The notes under the pieces were generated by a model. That model worked only from the letters and a program-made list of their open reading frames with translations, had not been told where the DNA came from and ran no database searches. From an uncultured Clostridia bacterium (GTDB taxonomy: Bacteria; Bacillota; Clostridia; TANB77; CAG-508), in assembly GCA_934130085.1 (NCBI GenBank), contig CAKOXK010000014.1, positions 1-33,067 of the forward strand: DNA of 33,067 nucleotides. Reading direction: 5' to 3'. Both the position numbers and the translations under genes were made by a program. Below are positions 1-9,262 of this stretch, one piece after another. Positions within the stretch are counted from its first letter, which is position 1. Each line of letters starts with the position of its first letter.

Positions 1-101
1 TTATCTATTATCTCATATCCATTATCTTCAATGTATTTTAAAATAATATTATAAGAATCTCTTAAATTATTATAAGATCCTTTATGATAAATACATACTT
101 T
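1..101 (-). pseudogene. Fragment of a GyrI-like effector-binding domain
   Basis: Read on the minus strand, this stretch gives an open frame with YHKGSYNNL, then LRDSYNIILKYIEDNGYEI. This resembles the small-molecule-binding domain of GyrI-like proteins and MerR-family regulators (typical pattern: HKG-Y-L--SY--L--WI-ENGYE). An in-frame TAA at 102-104 closes the frame upstream and no start codon precedes the similarity, so the N-terminal part is missing. The C-terminal part would continue beyond the left edge of the window. The family assignment rests on one motif and is moderate. Confidence 0.4.
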
Positions 102-127
102 TTAAATATAATAAAAAATTATTATAT

Positions 128-158
128 AAAAAAGAAAGTTTACTTTTGAAGTAAACTT
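128..158 (-). terminator. Rho-independent terminator of the Tim44-SPFH pair
   Basis: A perfect 10-bp stem (AAGTTTACTT at 136-145 against AAGTAAACTT at 149-158) closes a 3-base loop. On the minus strand it is followed by a T-rich run (the A-run at about 128-135). It is the first strong hairpin after the SPFH gene stop at 304. Confidence 0.75.
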
Positions 159-303
159 CCTTCTTCCTTATAATTATTCCAAGCATTTAAACTAATTAGA
201 GTTTGTGAATGTTTTTTCACGTATTTCTTGACCTCTACAAAAAGATTTTAAAATGTAACATCTTGGAATGCAATTAATGATTTTATATCTTATTATATTA
301 ATT

Positions 304-1365
304 TTATTGGTTATTGTTTTCTTGATTGTTACTTGTTTGATTGCTATCCTTCTCACTTAAATCTATTTTGCTTGCTTCATTGTTTTGCGTCCATGGTGCT
401 GTTGTTGCTCCTTGTGTCATTCCTCCTGTTGCCATATTCATCATGCCAACTCCCATAAAGCCATTTGCGGCTCCATTTGCGTTTTTCGCTGCTTCTTCAA
501 CTGCATTTGAGTATGCACCAACCATTCTGCCTTGTTGCATAAATGAGTTTGAGCTTAGTTCGTAGTCATCTATTTTCTTCTTTGATTCATCTGTTAGAGT
601 GACTGATTCAACTGCGAAACCTACAATTTCTATTCCTCTTTCTCTGATTTTAGCGTCAAATACTTTTTCATCCATCATTTCTCTGATTTCATCAGTTTGA
701 CTTGGTACTTCTAATACTGGAACTTTGTATTTTGCTGTTCCGAGCTCATTTACAATGTTTTGGAATACTGCCATTACTTCTGTTCTTAGTTGTTCAACCA
801 ATTCATCTTTTCTATATACATCTGCAGTTCCAGCTAATGTATTCATAAATAATGCAGGATTTGATATCTTAAATGTGTATTTTCCAAAGCATTTGATTTC
901 AACTCTTAAAGGTGTAATTGTATTTGTCATTTGATTTGGTATTGGATGTGACCAATCTTGAAATGGGATTGGTGCTGGTGTTCCAAATTTATTATCAATT
1001 ATTTCTTTTATATTAAAGAAGAATACTGCTTGTTCCTTTGCACTTGCACCATTATATGTAAAACGTTGCCACATTTCCTTAAACACTGAACCAAATTGTC
1101 CTGCAAAAAATGATGGTGTAGATGATTCATCAAATGTATAAAATCCATCTTCTGCTGTTGCGTCAATAACTCTACCGTTATCGTAAATTACCGCGCATTG
1201 ACCTGGAGCAACTATAATTGTACTCTTATTTGAAATTACTCCAGATGGAGTTGTTCTTTTTACCATCAAGATGTCATTTGACATATCATCACATCTTATG
1301 GCTTCCTTCCATTGATCTCCTAATGTGCTTCCTATTGCACTTACTGCTGATTTAATTAGTCCCAT
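304..1365 (-). CDS. SPFH domain protein (YdjI-like)
   Basis: A 353-residue protein of the SPFH/virion-core-like family related to Bacillus YdjI. The N-terminal half shows the usual start of this family (AIRCDDMSNDILMVKR, then VAPGQCAVIYDNGRV) and the SPFH core continues to about residue 265. After that come an Ala/Gly/Met-rich segment and a Gln/Asn/Ser tail. Many relatives end in a zinc ribbon, and this one has none; a zinc ribbon is instead found in the neighbouring upstream gene. An AGGAGG ribosome site precedes the ATG. SPFH proteins form membrane-associated oligomers, and in Bacillus relatives lie in envelope-stress gene groups. The gene follows the Tim44-like gene after 45 bases and probably shares its transcript. 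The exact function is unknown. Confidence 0.85.
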   Translation of the reverse strand: MGLIKSAVSAIGSTLGDQWKEAIRCDDMSNDILMVKRTTPSGVISNKSTIIVAPGQCAVIYDNGRVIDATAEDGFYTFDESSTPSFFAGQFGSVFKEMWQRFTYNGASAKEQAVFFFNIKEIIDNKFGTPAPIPFQDWSHPIPNQMTNTITPLRVEIKCFGKYTFKISNPALFMNTLAGTADVYRKDELVEQLRTEVMAVFQNIVNELGTAKYKVPVLEVPSQTDEIREMMDEKVFDAKIRERGIEIVGFAVESVTLTDESKKKIDDYELSSNSFMQQGRMVGAYSNAVEEAAKNANGAANGFMGVGMMNMATGGMTQGATTAPWTQNNEASKIDLSEKDSNQTSNNQENNNQ

Positions 1366-1410
1366 AAATTCCTCCTATATATTATTTTTTTCTTCATCTT
1401 TTGTACGTTA

Positions 1411-2397
1411 TTAATATAATTTCTGTAAATTTGCTAAAGCCCAATCATGAGATGATGTTGTAATAACACTTCCACAATATTCGCATTTACCTGATGATGT
1501 AATTTGTGTTGGTGCTCCGCAATTTGGACAGTTTGTTGTATTTACTTTCTCTGTTGCTGGTTTTGTTTTAACGCCAGTTTTTCTAATAAAATCTAATCGA
1601 TATGTGCTATATCTATCAGTTGTTTTATCACCTTTTACGACAGCCCCAGTATTTTCATCTATAATATAATCAACCATTCTTGATTTCAATTCAACAGATA
1701 TGATGTCTTTATCACCTGTTTGCTTGAAATCCATTAATTTAGCTGATAATACGCAGATTCTTTCTAATTTGTTTATTTGCTTTCTGTTTATATAATCCTG
1801 TAATTGTTTTTGATGTTGTTCAAATAATTCATTTGTTTCAAATACTCTTATTGTGCTCCAATCACGTGCAGACCAAGCCTCTTGCAATTTGATAAATAAG
1901 TTTCTAGTCCATGCTAAGAATTCATCTTTGTTAAATAATTCATCAACAGCTTTTACTTCTTTTTCAACATCATCTTCTGTTTTCTTTTGGTTCATTTGCG
2001 ATGTATATACTACATTACCACTATCTGAAATATTTGAAGAGCCGTCATTTTTAAACTTCTGAGCAGCCTTATATATAAATACTATAATAAGAAATGCTAT
2101 TCCACCTGGTCCAAAAAATTTAACAATAACGTAAATATCTCCTAAAGTAAGAGGTGAACTTGAATAACCATCACCTGATTTATCAAAAAAACTACTACTT
2201 GATGAATCACTAGCCCACTCATGGCTACTGCTACCAAATCCACTGCTTGAGCCCCCACTATCATAACTTTCAAAGCTACCAACATCAGCGAAACACTTAC
2301 TACACAAAAATACGCAAAGTATAATTACTAAAGAAATAACAAGCCTTAGTGGCTTTGAAAAACTATACTTCTCGCATTCTTTCCTGCCATTTTCCAT
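1411..2397 (-). CDS. Tim44-like membrane protein with C-terminal zinc ribbon
   Basis: I place the start at the ATG at 2397 (MENGRKECEK), because GGAG stands about 8 bases before it; an upstream in-frame ATG at 2466 has no clear ribosome site. The protein has a hydrophobic N-terminal segment (LRLVISLVIILCVFL) that may be a signal anchor, then a Ser/Gly-rich stretch, and a second membrane segment (GGIAFLIIVFIYKAA). A Tim44-like soluble domain follows (DEFLAWTRNLFIKLQEAWS, a typical opening). It ends with a zinc ribbon of paired CxxC motifs (CPNCG and CEYCG). Tim44-like bacterial proteins are membrane associated and of poorly known role. The pairing with an SPFH protein recalls the Bacillus ydjFGHI group of zinc-ribbon, membrane and SPFH genes. 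Confidence 0.8.
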   Translation of the reverse strand: MENGRKECEKYSFSKPLRLVISLVIILCVFLCSKCFADVGSFESYDSGGSSSGFGSSSHEWASDSSSSSFFDKSGDGYSSSPLTLGDIYVIVKFFGPGGIAFLIIVFIYKAAQKFKNDGSSNISDSGNVVYTSQMNQKKTEDDVEKEVKAVDELFNKDEFLAWTRNLFIKLQEAWSARDWSTIRVFETNELFEQHQKQLQDYINRKQINKLERICVLSAKLMDFKQTGDKDIISVELKSRMVDYIIDENTGAVVKGDKTTDRYSTYRLDFIRKTGVKTKPATEKVNTTNCPNCGAPTQITSSGKCEYCGSVITTSSHDWALANLQKLY

Positions 2398-2586
2398 CAA
2401 TACTTCTCCTTCTATTTTATTTACTATGTTTAAATTACAATTTATATGTATAATAAAACTAAACAAAACACAAGTTTCTTGTTTATTTTAACATTTTTTT
2501 GTCATATATTGACGAATGATTGTTGTTATATTATTCAAGAATTATGTACCGTAGTTTTAATAATGTTATACATTTTGGAAATTCTC

Positions 2587-5500
2587 TTACTCTGACCTCA
2601 ATGCTAAGACAGGATCTTCTTTTGCTGCTTTTCTTGATGGTATAATCCCACCAATTAATGTTAGAATTGTGCTTAGAACTATTAACATAATTCCGCCTGT
2701 GATTGGTAATGAGGCTCTTACGTTTGCACCGTTTGAAACTTTATATATAATTTGATTTGTTGGTATTAATAAAATTAGAGTAATTCCTATTCCCATTAAA
2801 CCAGCCAGCAATCCTATTATAAATGTTTCAGCATTAAATACATTTGCTACGTCATGTTTGGATGCGCCCATTGCTCTAAGTATTCCAATCTCTTTCTTTC
2901 TTTCAAGAACACTTATATATGTAATAACCCCTATCATGATTGATGATACTACAAGTGATATTGAAACAAAAGCAATAAGTGTGTAGCTTACAACATTTAT
3001 AATTGTTGTTACAGAGCTCATTAATGTTCCAACCATATCTGTATATGAAATTACCTTGTCACTTTCATTGTTTGCTTTCACTTTTTCATTATATGCTGTC
3101 AAAATATTGGTTATTGCTTCGTTTCCTTCAAAATCTTTAGGATAAATTGATATTTCTGATGGTTCATCATCTTTGGCATAGTTTAGCTTCTTTAAATTAC
3201 CATCATAACTGCTTCTTTCTTTTTGCATAAAAGTAGCTAAAAGTTCGGTTAGCTCCTCTTCATTCATTTTCATTTTAAACGCTTTTACAAAAGATGTTTG
3301 GTCTATACTAATTGCCTTTGCCATTGACTTACTTAAAGTTCCAATACTTTTAGTAATTTCTTTTTGAAGGCTATTACTCACCTCTGTCATTGCTGATTTA
3401 ACATAATTATTCATTATATTAGTAATTTGTTTATCAATATTTTGAGATTGAATTACTTTGGTTATATCATTACTTATAATCTCTTTCAATTCCTCAGATT
3501 GCATATATTCTTCAAGATATTCTTGTAAGTTTTCCACATCAGGTATATTATTCTTTTTTGCATAATTTTCAAAGCTTTTTAAAACTTTATTCATTATTTC
3601 TTGTAATTGGTCTTGTGTGATTAATATTTTACCATTTTCTTTTATTATATTTTCTATTTCTTTTCTAATTATCTCCTGAGCTTCTTTTGATTTCATATAT
3701 TCCATTAGTTTGTTACTTATATTATCAAAATTTGCTTCAGGATGATGCTTTTTTAAATAACTATTGTATCCTTGCAATATATCGTTTATTAAATTCTTTA
3801 CCTCTTTATCTGAATACGAAAAGTTTATTTGACTAATCACATCTTTCAAATCTAAAGTTGGTAAAGATGTTTTACTTATTAAGTTATTTACGTTTCCAAA
3901 GTCAACTTTAACTTTTGATTGATCAATTCTAAATGCTGATTTTATCGCATTAGTATCTACATCGATTAAAGAGCTCATATCGAAATTATCATTTTTTTCT
4001 GTATCATTGAAATTCTTTCCAGTAAAAACATTAACCTCTGGACTTTCTATTTGAGCTTTTACAATTTCACTTTCGCTAGCTTTTTGCATTATATGTTTTG
4101 TAAGTGACAATGTGTATCCAATTCCAGATTGTAACATTGGAGCTGTTGCATCATCTTTAGGCTTTATTACTCCAACAATCTTTAGCTCTTCCCCATTTTC
4201 AACTAAGTTTTTCATATATTCAGTGTTATCAGATTTATCTCTCCAAATGTTATATTCTGAATCATATTCATAGCAATCTGAATTATTAACTAGCTTAAAT
4301 GTTTTTCCTATCATATCATTATAAGAATAGGTTTCATCATACTCTGGAGCCTCAGAACTCTTGCCTGATGCAAACTGCTCAATCATATTGCTTAATTCAG
4401 AATAATCTCTCAAATCAAGTGCATATAAAACAAAATCGCTTATATTGCCTCTTGGAGTTAATACTAAGACACATTCGTTATAACTTGTAGGAAGCTTACC
4501 AGCTTTAATATCATATTGTTCTTCAAAAAGAGAATAATCATTTGGAATTTGATAAAACACATCTGAGCTCATCATACTGGACATTAAGCTATTTGAAGTA
4601 CTATTTGAACTTATGCCAAGAGATGCAAATGAATTATCAGGGTTAATCTGCCTTAGTTTTTCAGTATTACTACTATAAATTCTAGGAGTTACTGCATATC
4701 CATACTCCACATCCTTTGCATAATCTTTTATATTGCAATTATCACTTTCAAGATATGTTCTTAATGAAGCTAAATCATTCGATCCCATTTTTGAAAACAT
4801 ATTTGTAATCTGAGAAGAAACTTTTATATCATTTTCGTTTTTAGTCTTATTTTTTATATTATCTGTTGAGAGCATTGAAGTAATGTCAAAACCTGTACTC
4901 TGAATTTGAATTGGATATTCAGAAAGAGTTTCTTCTTCAATTGATCTGATATAATTATTCACCCCATTTGATAAAGATAAAATAAGTGCAATTCCGATTA
5001 TTCCTATACTTCCAGCAAATGAAACTAAAGCAGTTCTTGCTTTTTTGGTTTTCAAATTATTAAAGCTTAATGCTAATGATGTAAAAAAAGACATAGAAGT
5101 TTTGCCCATATTCTTATGTAAAACCTTCTTTTCTTTTTCTTCATCTTTTGTAGAATAAGGATTTGAATCAGAGAGAATAACGCCATCTTTTAATTTAACA
5201 ATCCTCGTAGCATATTCTTCTGCAAGCTCTGGATTATGGGTAACCATTACAACCAATCTATCTTTAGCAACTTCCTTTAAAAGATCCATTACCTGAATAC
5301 TAGTTTCACTATCAAGTGCCCCAGTTGGTTCATCTGCAAGAACAATTTTAGGATTATTTACAAGAGCTCTTGCAATAGCAACCCTTTGCATTTGTCCACC
5401 GGAAAGTTGATTTGGCTTTTTATGAGCCTGATTTGCAAGGCCAACCTTTTCTAAAGCCTGCATTGCTCTTTCTTTCTTTTCACTTCTTGACACTCCCGAA

Positions 5501-5829
5501 ATAGTTAGTGCAAGTTCAACATTTGATAAAATAGTTTGATGAGGAATTAAATTATAACTTTGAAAAACAAAACCAACAGTATGATTACGATAGGAATCCC
5601 AGTCTCTATCTTTGTAATGCTTTGTAGAAATTTCATTAATAATTAAATCGCCTTTATCATAGCGGTCTAGCCCACCAATTATATTTAAAAGTGTAGTCTT
5701 ACCAGAACCGCTTGGACCAAGAATAGCCACAAATTCATTATCTCTTAAATTTAAACTGACATCATCAAGAGCCTTTTGAACAAGATTATCCGTTTTATAT
5801 TCTTTACAAATTTTTTTTATTCTAAGCAT
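2587..5829 (-). CDS. Fused MacB-type ABC exporter (ATPase and permease)
   Basis: A protein of about 1080 residues that joins an ATPase to an FtsX/MacB-type permease. The N-terminal 235 residues carry Walker A GPSGSGKT, signature LSGGQMQRVAIARAL, Walker B IVLADEPTGALD and the H-loop VTHNPE. A first membrane helix lies near residue 270. A very large extracytoplasmic region rich in Lys, Glu and Asn helices follows, then three C-terminal helices with the FtsX motif VLERKKEIGILRAMGA. Such proteins are mechanotransmitters or exporters of peptides, lipoproteins or antimicrobials. I prefer the ATG at 5829 because AAAGG lies 8 bases before it; the in-frame ATG at 5844 has poorer spacing. No sensor kinase or regulator is adjacent. 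The substrate cannot be read from the sequence. Confidence 0.9.
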   Translation of the reverse strand: MLRIKKICKEYKTDNLVQKALDDVSLNLRDNEFVAILGPSGSGKTTLLNIIGGLDRYDKGDLIINEISTKHYKDRDWDSYRNHTVGFVFQSYNLIPHQTILSNVELALTISGVSRSEKKERAMQALEKVGLANQAHKKPNQLSGGQMQRVAIARALVNNPKIVLADEPTGALDSETSIQVMDLLKEVAKDRLVVMVTHNPELAEEYATRIVKLKDGVILSDSNPYSTKDEEKEKKVLHKNMGKTSMSFFTSLALSFNNLKTKKARTALVSFAGSIGIIGIALILSLSNGVNNYIRSIEEETLSEYPIQIQSTGFDITSMLSTDNIKNKTKNENDIKVSSQITNMFSKMGSNDLASLRTYLESDNCNIKDYAKDVEYGYAVTPRIYSSNTEKLRQINPDNSFASLGISSNSTSNSLMSSMMSSDVFYQIPNDYSLFEEQYDIKAGKLPTSYNECVLVLTPRGNISDFVLYALDLRDYSELSNMIEQFASGKSSEAPEYDETYSYNDMIGKTFKLVNNSDCYEYDSEYNIWRDKSDNTEYMKNLVENGEELKIVGVIKPKDDATAPMLQSGIGYTLSLTKHIMQKASESEIVKAQIESPEVNVFTGKNFNDTEKNDNFDMSSLIDVDTNAIKSAFRIDQSKVKVDFGNVNNLISKTSLPTLDLKDVISQINFSYSDKEVKNLINDILQGYNSYLKKHHPEANFDNISNKLMEYMKSKEAQEIIRKEIENIIKENGKILITQDQLQEIMNKVLKSFENYAKKNNIPDVENLQEYLEEYMQSEELKEIISNDITKVIQSQNIDKQITNIMNNYVKSAMTEVSNSLQKEITKSIGTLSKSMAKAISIDQTSFVKAFKMKMNEEELTELLATFMQKERSSYDGNLKKLNYAKDDEPSEISIYPKDFEGNEAITNILTAYNEKVKANNESDKVISYTDMVGTLMSSVTTIINVVSYTLIAFVSISLVVSSIMIGVITYISVLERKKEIGILRAMGASKHDVANVFNAETFIIGLLAGLMGIGITLILLIPTNQIIYKVSNGANVRASLPITGGIMLIVLSTILTLIGGIIPSRKAAKEDPVLALRSE

Positions 5830-5835
5830 ATAAAA

Positions 5836-5904
5836 ACCTTTCATATTATATTATTCTAATACCTTTAAATTTAGTAGAGAATTATCTATATGAAAGGTAT
5901 TATA
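5836..5904. promoter_or_regulatory. Candidate operator: three copies of an AAAGGT motif
   Basis: A motif close to ATATGAAAGGTATTATA occurs three times around the ABC exporter promoter. The copies are 5888-5904 on the plus strand over the -10 region, 5854-5870 on the minus strand, and 5830-5846 on the minus strand over the ribosome site. ACCTTTCATAT (5836-5846) and ATATGAAAGGT (5888-5898) form a perfect 11-bp inverted repeat with centres 52 bp apart, close to five helical turns. Part of one copy is simply a ribosome site, so chance contributes. Confidence 0.35.
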
Positions 5905-5927
5905 CAGCTCTACACAGGTAAAATCAA
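5899..5927 (-). promoter_or_regulatory. Sigma-A promoter of the ABC exporter
   Basis: On the minus strand, TTGATT (5922-5927) is followed after exactly 17 bases by a perfect TATAAT (5899-5904). Transcription would begin near 5891, about 62 bases before the start codon at 5829. The -10 box overlaps one arm of an inverted repeat described separately. Confidence 0.75.
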
Positions 5928-5936
5928 GTAAATAAT

Positions 5937-5963
5937 AATCGTTAAGTTACTTACTTGACGATT
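5937..5963. terminator. Hairpin terminator after the integrase
   Basis: AATCGTTAAGT (5937-5947) pairs with ACTTGACGATT (5953-5963), giving 11 pairs with one G-T, around a 5-base loop. The plus side has a clear T-run (TTTTTTCTT). The minus side has only ATTATTATTT, so termination of the integrase transcript is plausible but weaker than in the opposite direction. Confidence 0.55.
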
Positions 5964-5990
5964 TTTTCTTATTATATTTATCTTCTATTT

Positions 5991-6962
5991 TTAAATTTTA
6001 TCTAGATATTTTCTCTTTATTTTATCTGATGAATGAACATATATGTTTAATGTTACGCTCACATCTGCATGGCCTAATATCTCACTTAAAGATTTTATAT
6101 CCATACCCGCTTCAATACAATTTGTCGCAAATGTATGTCTTAATGTGTGAAATTTCAATTTCCTCAAATTATTCTTTTTTAGTATTGCTTTGAAATTATA
6201 TTGATAATTTCTTGGTTCAAGATATCTCTTTTCTGAGCCTGTTAGTATAAAGCAATCATCATTACACTTTCCTTTTTCTCTTTTTAGCCAACTATACAAC
6301 TTCTTGTTTATTGGTATTTCTCTTACTGACGAACGTGACTTTGGCGTATCTATTATAATTTTGGATTTTCTTTTCCTTTTTATATACACACGCTCTATTG
6401 TTTTTCTGACGTAGATCTTTCTTTCATTTAAATTTATATCTTCCCATTTTAATGCACATACCTCCCCTATTCTTAAACCCGTGTTTAAACAAATCATTAT
6501 TCCTAATGCTTGTAATGTATTTTGTGATTTGCAATAATCTTCAAGACTCTCTTTTTCTTTTTTATTTAATATTTGTATCTCTTTTCTTTTTATTTTTGGT
6601 AAACTAATCTTTTTTATATTTAATTTTACATTATTCTCTTCTTCATAGTATTTTATAATTTCTTTTAACTTTGCTATTATATCTCTAACAGTCTTTGAAG
6701 CAAGCGAGCCAGATAACCTAGTTACAAAATCATTAATATTTCTTATCTTTGTTATATCTTTTCCTTCAAACTCTGGATATAAATACCTTTCCACACTATA
6801 TGTATAATTATAATAAGTTGATTTCTTAACATTATTTTTTACATACTTTAACCACTCCTCAGTAACACTTTTAAATTCACTTTTGCACCTTTTAAACCTC
6901 AAGTTACTTATTTTAAGAAGAATCCTTTTTTTCTTTTCAATCTTTTTCATTAAAGTAATCAT
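5991..6962 (-). CDS. Tyrosine recombinase/integrase
   Basis: A complete 323-residue phage-type integrase. A basic N-terminal arm is followed by a SAM-like core-binding domain (about residues 30-110) and the catalytic domain. Catalytic residues are visible: R164 (TGLRIGEV), H272 and R275 (HTLRHTFAT), H298 (LGHADVSVT) and nucleophile Y308 (NIYVH). AAGGA lies 9 bases before the ATG at 6962. It acts in site-specific strand exchange on DNA. No excisionase, phage or conjugation gene is near it and its neighbours are transporters, so it is either the relic of a lost element or a stand-alone recombinase. The genuine tRNA or att target is not visible. Confidence 0.88.
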   Translation of the reverse strand: MITLMKKIEKKKRILLKISNLRFKRCKSEFKSVTEEWLKYVKNNVKKSTYYNYTYSVERYLYPEFEGKDITKIRNINDFVTRLSGSLASKTVRDIIAKLKEIIKYYEEENNVKLNIKKISLPKIKRKEIQILNKKEKESLEDYCKSQNTLQALGIMICLNTGLRIGEVCALKWEDINLNERKIYVRKTIERVYIKRKRKSKIIIDTPKSRSSVREIPINKKLYSWLKREKGKCNDDCFILTGSEKRYLEPRNYQYNFKAILKKNNLRKLKFHTLRHTFATNCIEAGMDIKSLSEILGHADVSVTLNIYVHSSDKIKRKYLDKI

Positions 6963-7009
6963 TTCTATTATTCCTTCTTTCCTACAATATTTAAAAATAT
7001 TATAAGACT

Positions 7010-7047
7010 AAAAAAAGAACTAAAATCAATTAAGACTTCAGTTCTTT
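7010..7047 (-). terminator. Terminator of the MATE-kinase gene
   Basis: AAAGAACTAAAATC (7014-7027) pairs with GACTTCAGTTCTTT (7034-7047) over 14 positions with two G-T pairs around a 6-base loop. On the minus strand a T-run (7010-7013) follows. It lies directly after the stop at 7074. Confidence 0.75.
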
Positions 7048-7073
7048 ATATAACAATAAAAGTTTTAATTTAT

Positions 7074-9077
7074 CTACTTATTAGCTAAATTACAAATTAG
7101 CTCTACTGCATTATCTATTCCGATTGAATCACTGTTTATGCATAAATCATAATTCTCTGGATTCTTCCATTCCTTCTCCGTATAATAGTTATAGTGATTT
7201 TCTCTTAGCTTATTTTCTTTCACTATTTCTTTTTCCGCTTCTTCTTTATTAATCTTATAATATTTAACCACTCTATTAATCTTATCTTTCATGTTAGAGT
7301 TTATAAATATTTTTAGTACATTTTTATTATCCTTTAAAATAAAGTCAGCGCATCTACCAACTATTACGCAAGATTCCTTATTAGCTACCTCTTTTATAAA
7401 TTTTGCTTCTTTTATGAATAATTCATCTGCATTGCTTAATCCTGAATAATAGCCATTATTAAACACATCAAAAATATTTCTCTTTTGTTCAGTTTCTTTT
7501 ATGTATTCTGTAGATAGACCTGTATCAAGTGCCATTTTTTCTATGAATTCTTTATCATATAAATTGATACCAAGCTTTTTCGCTACTAGCTTTCCAATAT
7601 ATCTTCCACCTGAGCCATATTCTCTAGCAATTGTAATAACAATTCTTTTATTTGATTTTGCATAGTTAGATTGTTTATTACTATCAGTTTCATTTTCTGC
7701 TTTATTACTAAGTGATACCTCATATTTTTTGAGGTTCTTAACTTCTATTACCAAAAATGTTGTTGCTAGTAAAAATGCTAGTCCATCAGCTACTGGTCCT
7801 GCTGCAAGAACACCTGTTACTCCATAGAAGTGACTTAATATTAGCATTACAGGTATTAATATTACAATTTGTCTTGATAACGATAGTATAGCACTTATTG
7901 TGCTCTTTCCAATAGCTTGAAAAAATATGCCTGATGGTATTTGAATACCATTAAATATGCAAAGTAATAGGTATATTCTAAATGCTAAGCATGCGAATTC
8001 CATATAATTTGCATCACCACTACCAAATATTAATATAAGTTTATCAGGTATTGTTTGGAATAGTATAAATGCTATTATGCTTATTACTAAGCTAGAGGCT
8101 AATACTAGCTTTAGAGTTTTCTTTACTCTATCAAATTTCTTTGCACCATAGTTATATCCTAATATTGGTTGACTACCTGCAGCTATTCCTATAATAATAC
8201 TATTAAGAATTTGATTAATCTTCATTACAATTCCTAATACTGTTATAGGAATTTCTGAACCGAATTTACTATTTGCTCCATATTTTCCAAGCAAATTATT
8301 TTCTGCCGTCATAACACAAACAATACTCATTTGAGTTATAAAACTGCTTATTCCTAATAAAGATATTCTTTTACATACATTAAAATGTAGTTTAAAACAA
8401 TCTCTTGATAATTTGATTGACTTAAATCTTTTTAAATACAAAATGTTCAAAACAAATGTAACAAATTGACTTATTACAGTTGCAATAGCTGCTCCTTGAA
8501 CTCCTTTATTAAATACTGAAATAAATATTGGGTCAAGTATTGTATTTAAAATAGCGCCAGTGCACATAGATGTCATTGCATATTTTGGATTACCATCGGC
8601 TCTTATAATTGAATTAAGAGTTGTTCCAATCATTGAAAATGGAAAACCAATTGCAATTATTCCACCATAAGCAAGGGCAAAACTTTTTAAATTCTCTGTA
8701 CATCCAAAGATTTTTAAAAATTGTGGTAAAAGTATTAATGTTATAACACAAAATATAATTGATACTATAGTTGATATTAATATGCCATTACCTATTCCTA
8801 TCTCTGCATCTTTTTTCTTCTTTTCTCCTAATTTTAAACTTAAATATGCAGAAGCCCCATCACCAAACATTAGAGAGAATGCAAGTCCAATCATTACAAG
8901 TGGAAACACAACATTTGTTGCACCATTGCCTAAATAGCCAACACTTTGACCTATAAATATTTGGTCCACAATGTTATAAAGTGAATTGACTAGCATTGAG
9001 ATTATGCATGGTATTGAAAATTTTCTTATTAATTTTCCTATCCTCTCAGTTCCTAAAATGTTCTCTTCTTGTTCCAT
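7074..9077 (-). CDS. MATE efflux transporter fused to cytidylate kinase-like domain
   Basis: Residues 1 to about 450 form a MATE family transporter with about 12 membrane helices, opening LGTERIGKLIRKFSIPCIISM as usual in this family. MATE proteins export drugs or metabolites using Na+ or H+. After a short polar linker with Asn, Ser and Lys, residues from about 478 to 667 match the cytidylate-kinase-like family (PF13189). That part opens ITIAREYGSGGRYIGKLVAKKLG, a P-loop variant, and contains VIVGRCADFIL and a late YDLCINSDSIG segment. There is no stop or frameshift between the two parts. A GGAGAA site precedes the ATG. The fusion implies a cytoplasmic nucleotide-binding partner for the transporter; its substrate is unknown. 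Confidence 0.88.
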   Translation of the reverse strand: MEQEENILGTERIGKLIRKFSIPCIISMLVNSLYNIVDQIFIGQSVGYLGNGATNVVFPLVMIGLAFSLMFGDGASAYLSLKLGEKKKKDAEIGIGNGILISTIVSIIFCVITLILLPQFLKIFGCTENLKSFALAYGGIIAIGFPFSMIGTTLNSIIRADGNPKYAMTSMCTGAILNTILDPIFISVFNKGVQGAAIATVISQFVTFVLNILYLKRFKSIKLSRDCFKLHFNVCKRISLLGISSFITQMSIVCVMTAENNLLGKYGANSKFGSEIPITVLGIVMKINQILNSIIIGIAAGSQPILGYNYGAKKFDRVKKTLKLVLASSLVISIIAFILFQTIPDKLILIFGSGDANYMEFACLAFRIYLLLCIFNGIQIPSGIFFQAIGKSTISAILSLSRQIVILIPVMLILSHFYGVTGVLAAGPVADGLAFLLATTFLVIEVKNLKKYEVSLSNKAENETDSNKQSNYAKSNKRIVITIAREYGSGGRYIGKLVAKKLGINLYDKEFIEKMALDTGLSTEYIKETEQKRNIFDVFNNGYYSGLSNADELFIKEAKFIKEVANKESCVIVGRCADFILKDNKNVLKIFINSNMKDKINRVVKYYKINKEEAEKEIVKENKLRENHYNYYTEKEWKNPENYDLCINSDSIGIDNAVELICNLANK

Positions 9078-9160
9078 GTTTTCTCCTATTCTATATGTTA
9101 TTTTTTTGTATTTTAGGTTGAATACAGGATAATTCTTTACTCCCTTCTTACACCATAAAT

Positions 9161-9186
9161 AAAAGTTGGTAGTATTACCAACTTTT
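9161..9186. terminator. Bidirectional terminator between the MATE gene and the fab operon
   Basis: A perfect 11-bp stem (AAAAGTTGGTA at 9161-9171 with TACCAACTTTT at 9176-9186) encloses a 4-base loop. It is T-rich on both strands (TTTTCTATTTT on plus, TTTTATTTAT on minus). It would end the fatty-acid operon transcript after acpP. Confidence 0.7.
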
Positions 9187-9262
9187 CTATTTTACAATAT
9201 TTGCTTAAAAATGTCAAAACAAATTTGCAAAAAAGTTATGAAAAATTTACAAATTTATATAT

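Noticed and set aside
5829..5905. The two alternative hairpins before the ABC exporter (10 bp and 11 bp, sharing one arm) look like a riboswitch that hides the ribosome site.
   Set aside because: The consensus TATAAT overlaps the shared arm and transcription would start near 5891, so most of that arm would not be in the RNA. A DNA-level operator fits better.
5991..6962. Att-site direct repeats flanking the lone integrase.
   Set aside because: I found no convincing direct repeat longer than chance on both sides, apart from the AAAGGT motif that fits the exporter promoter better.
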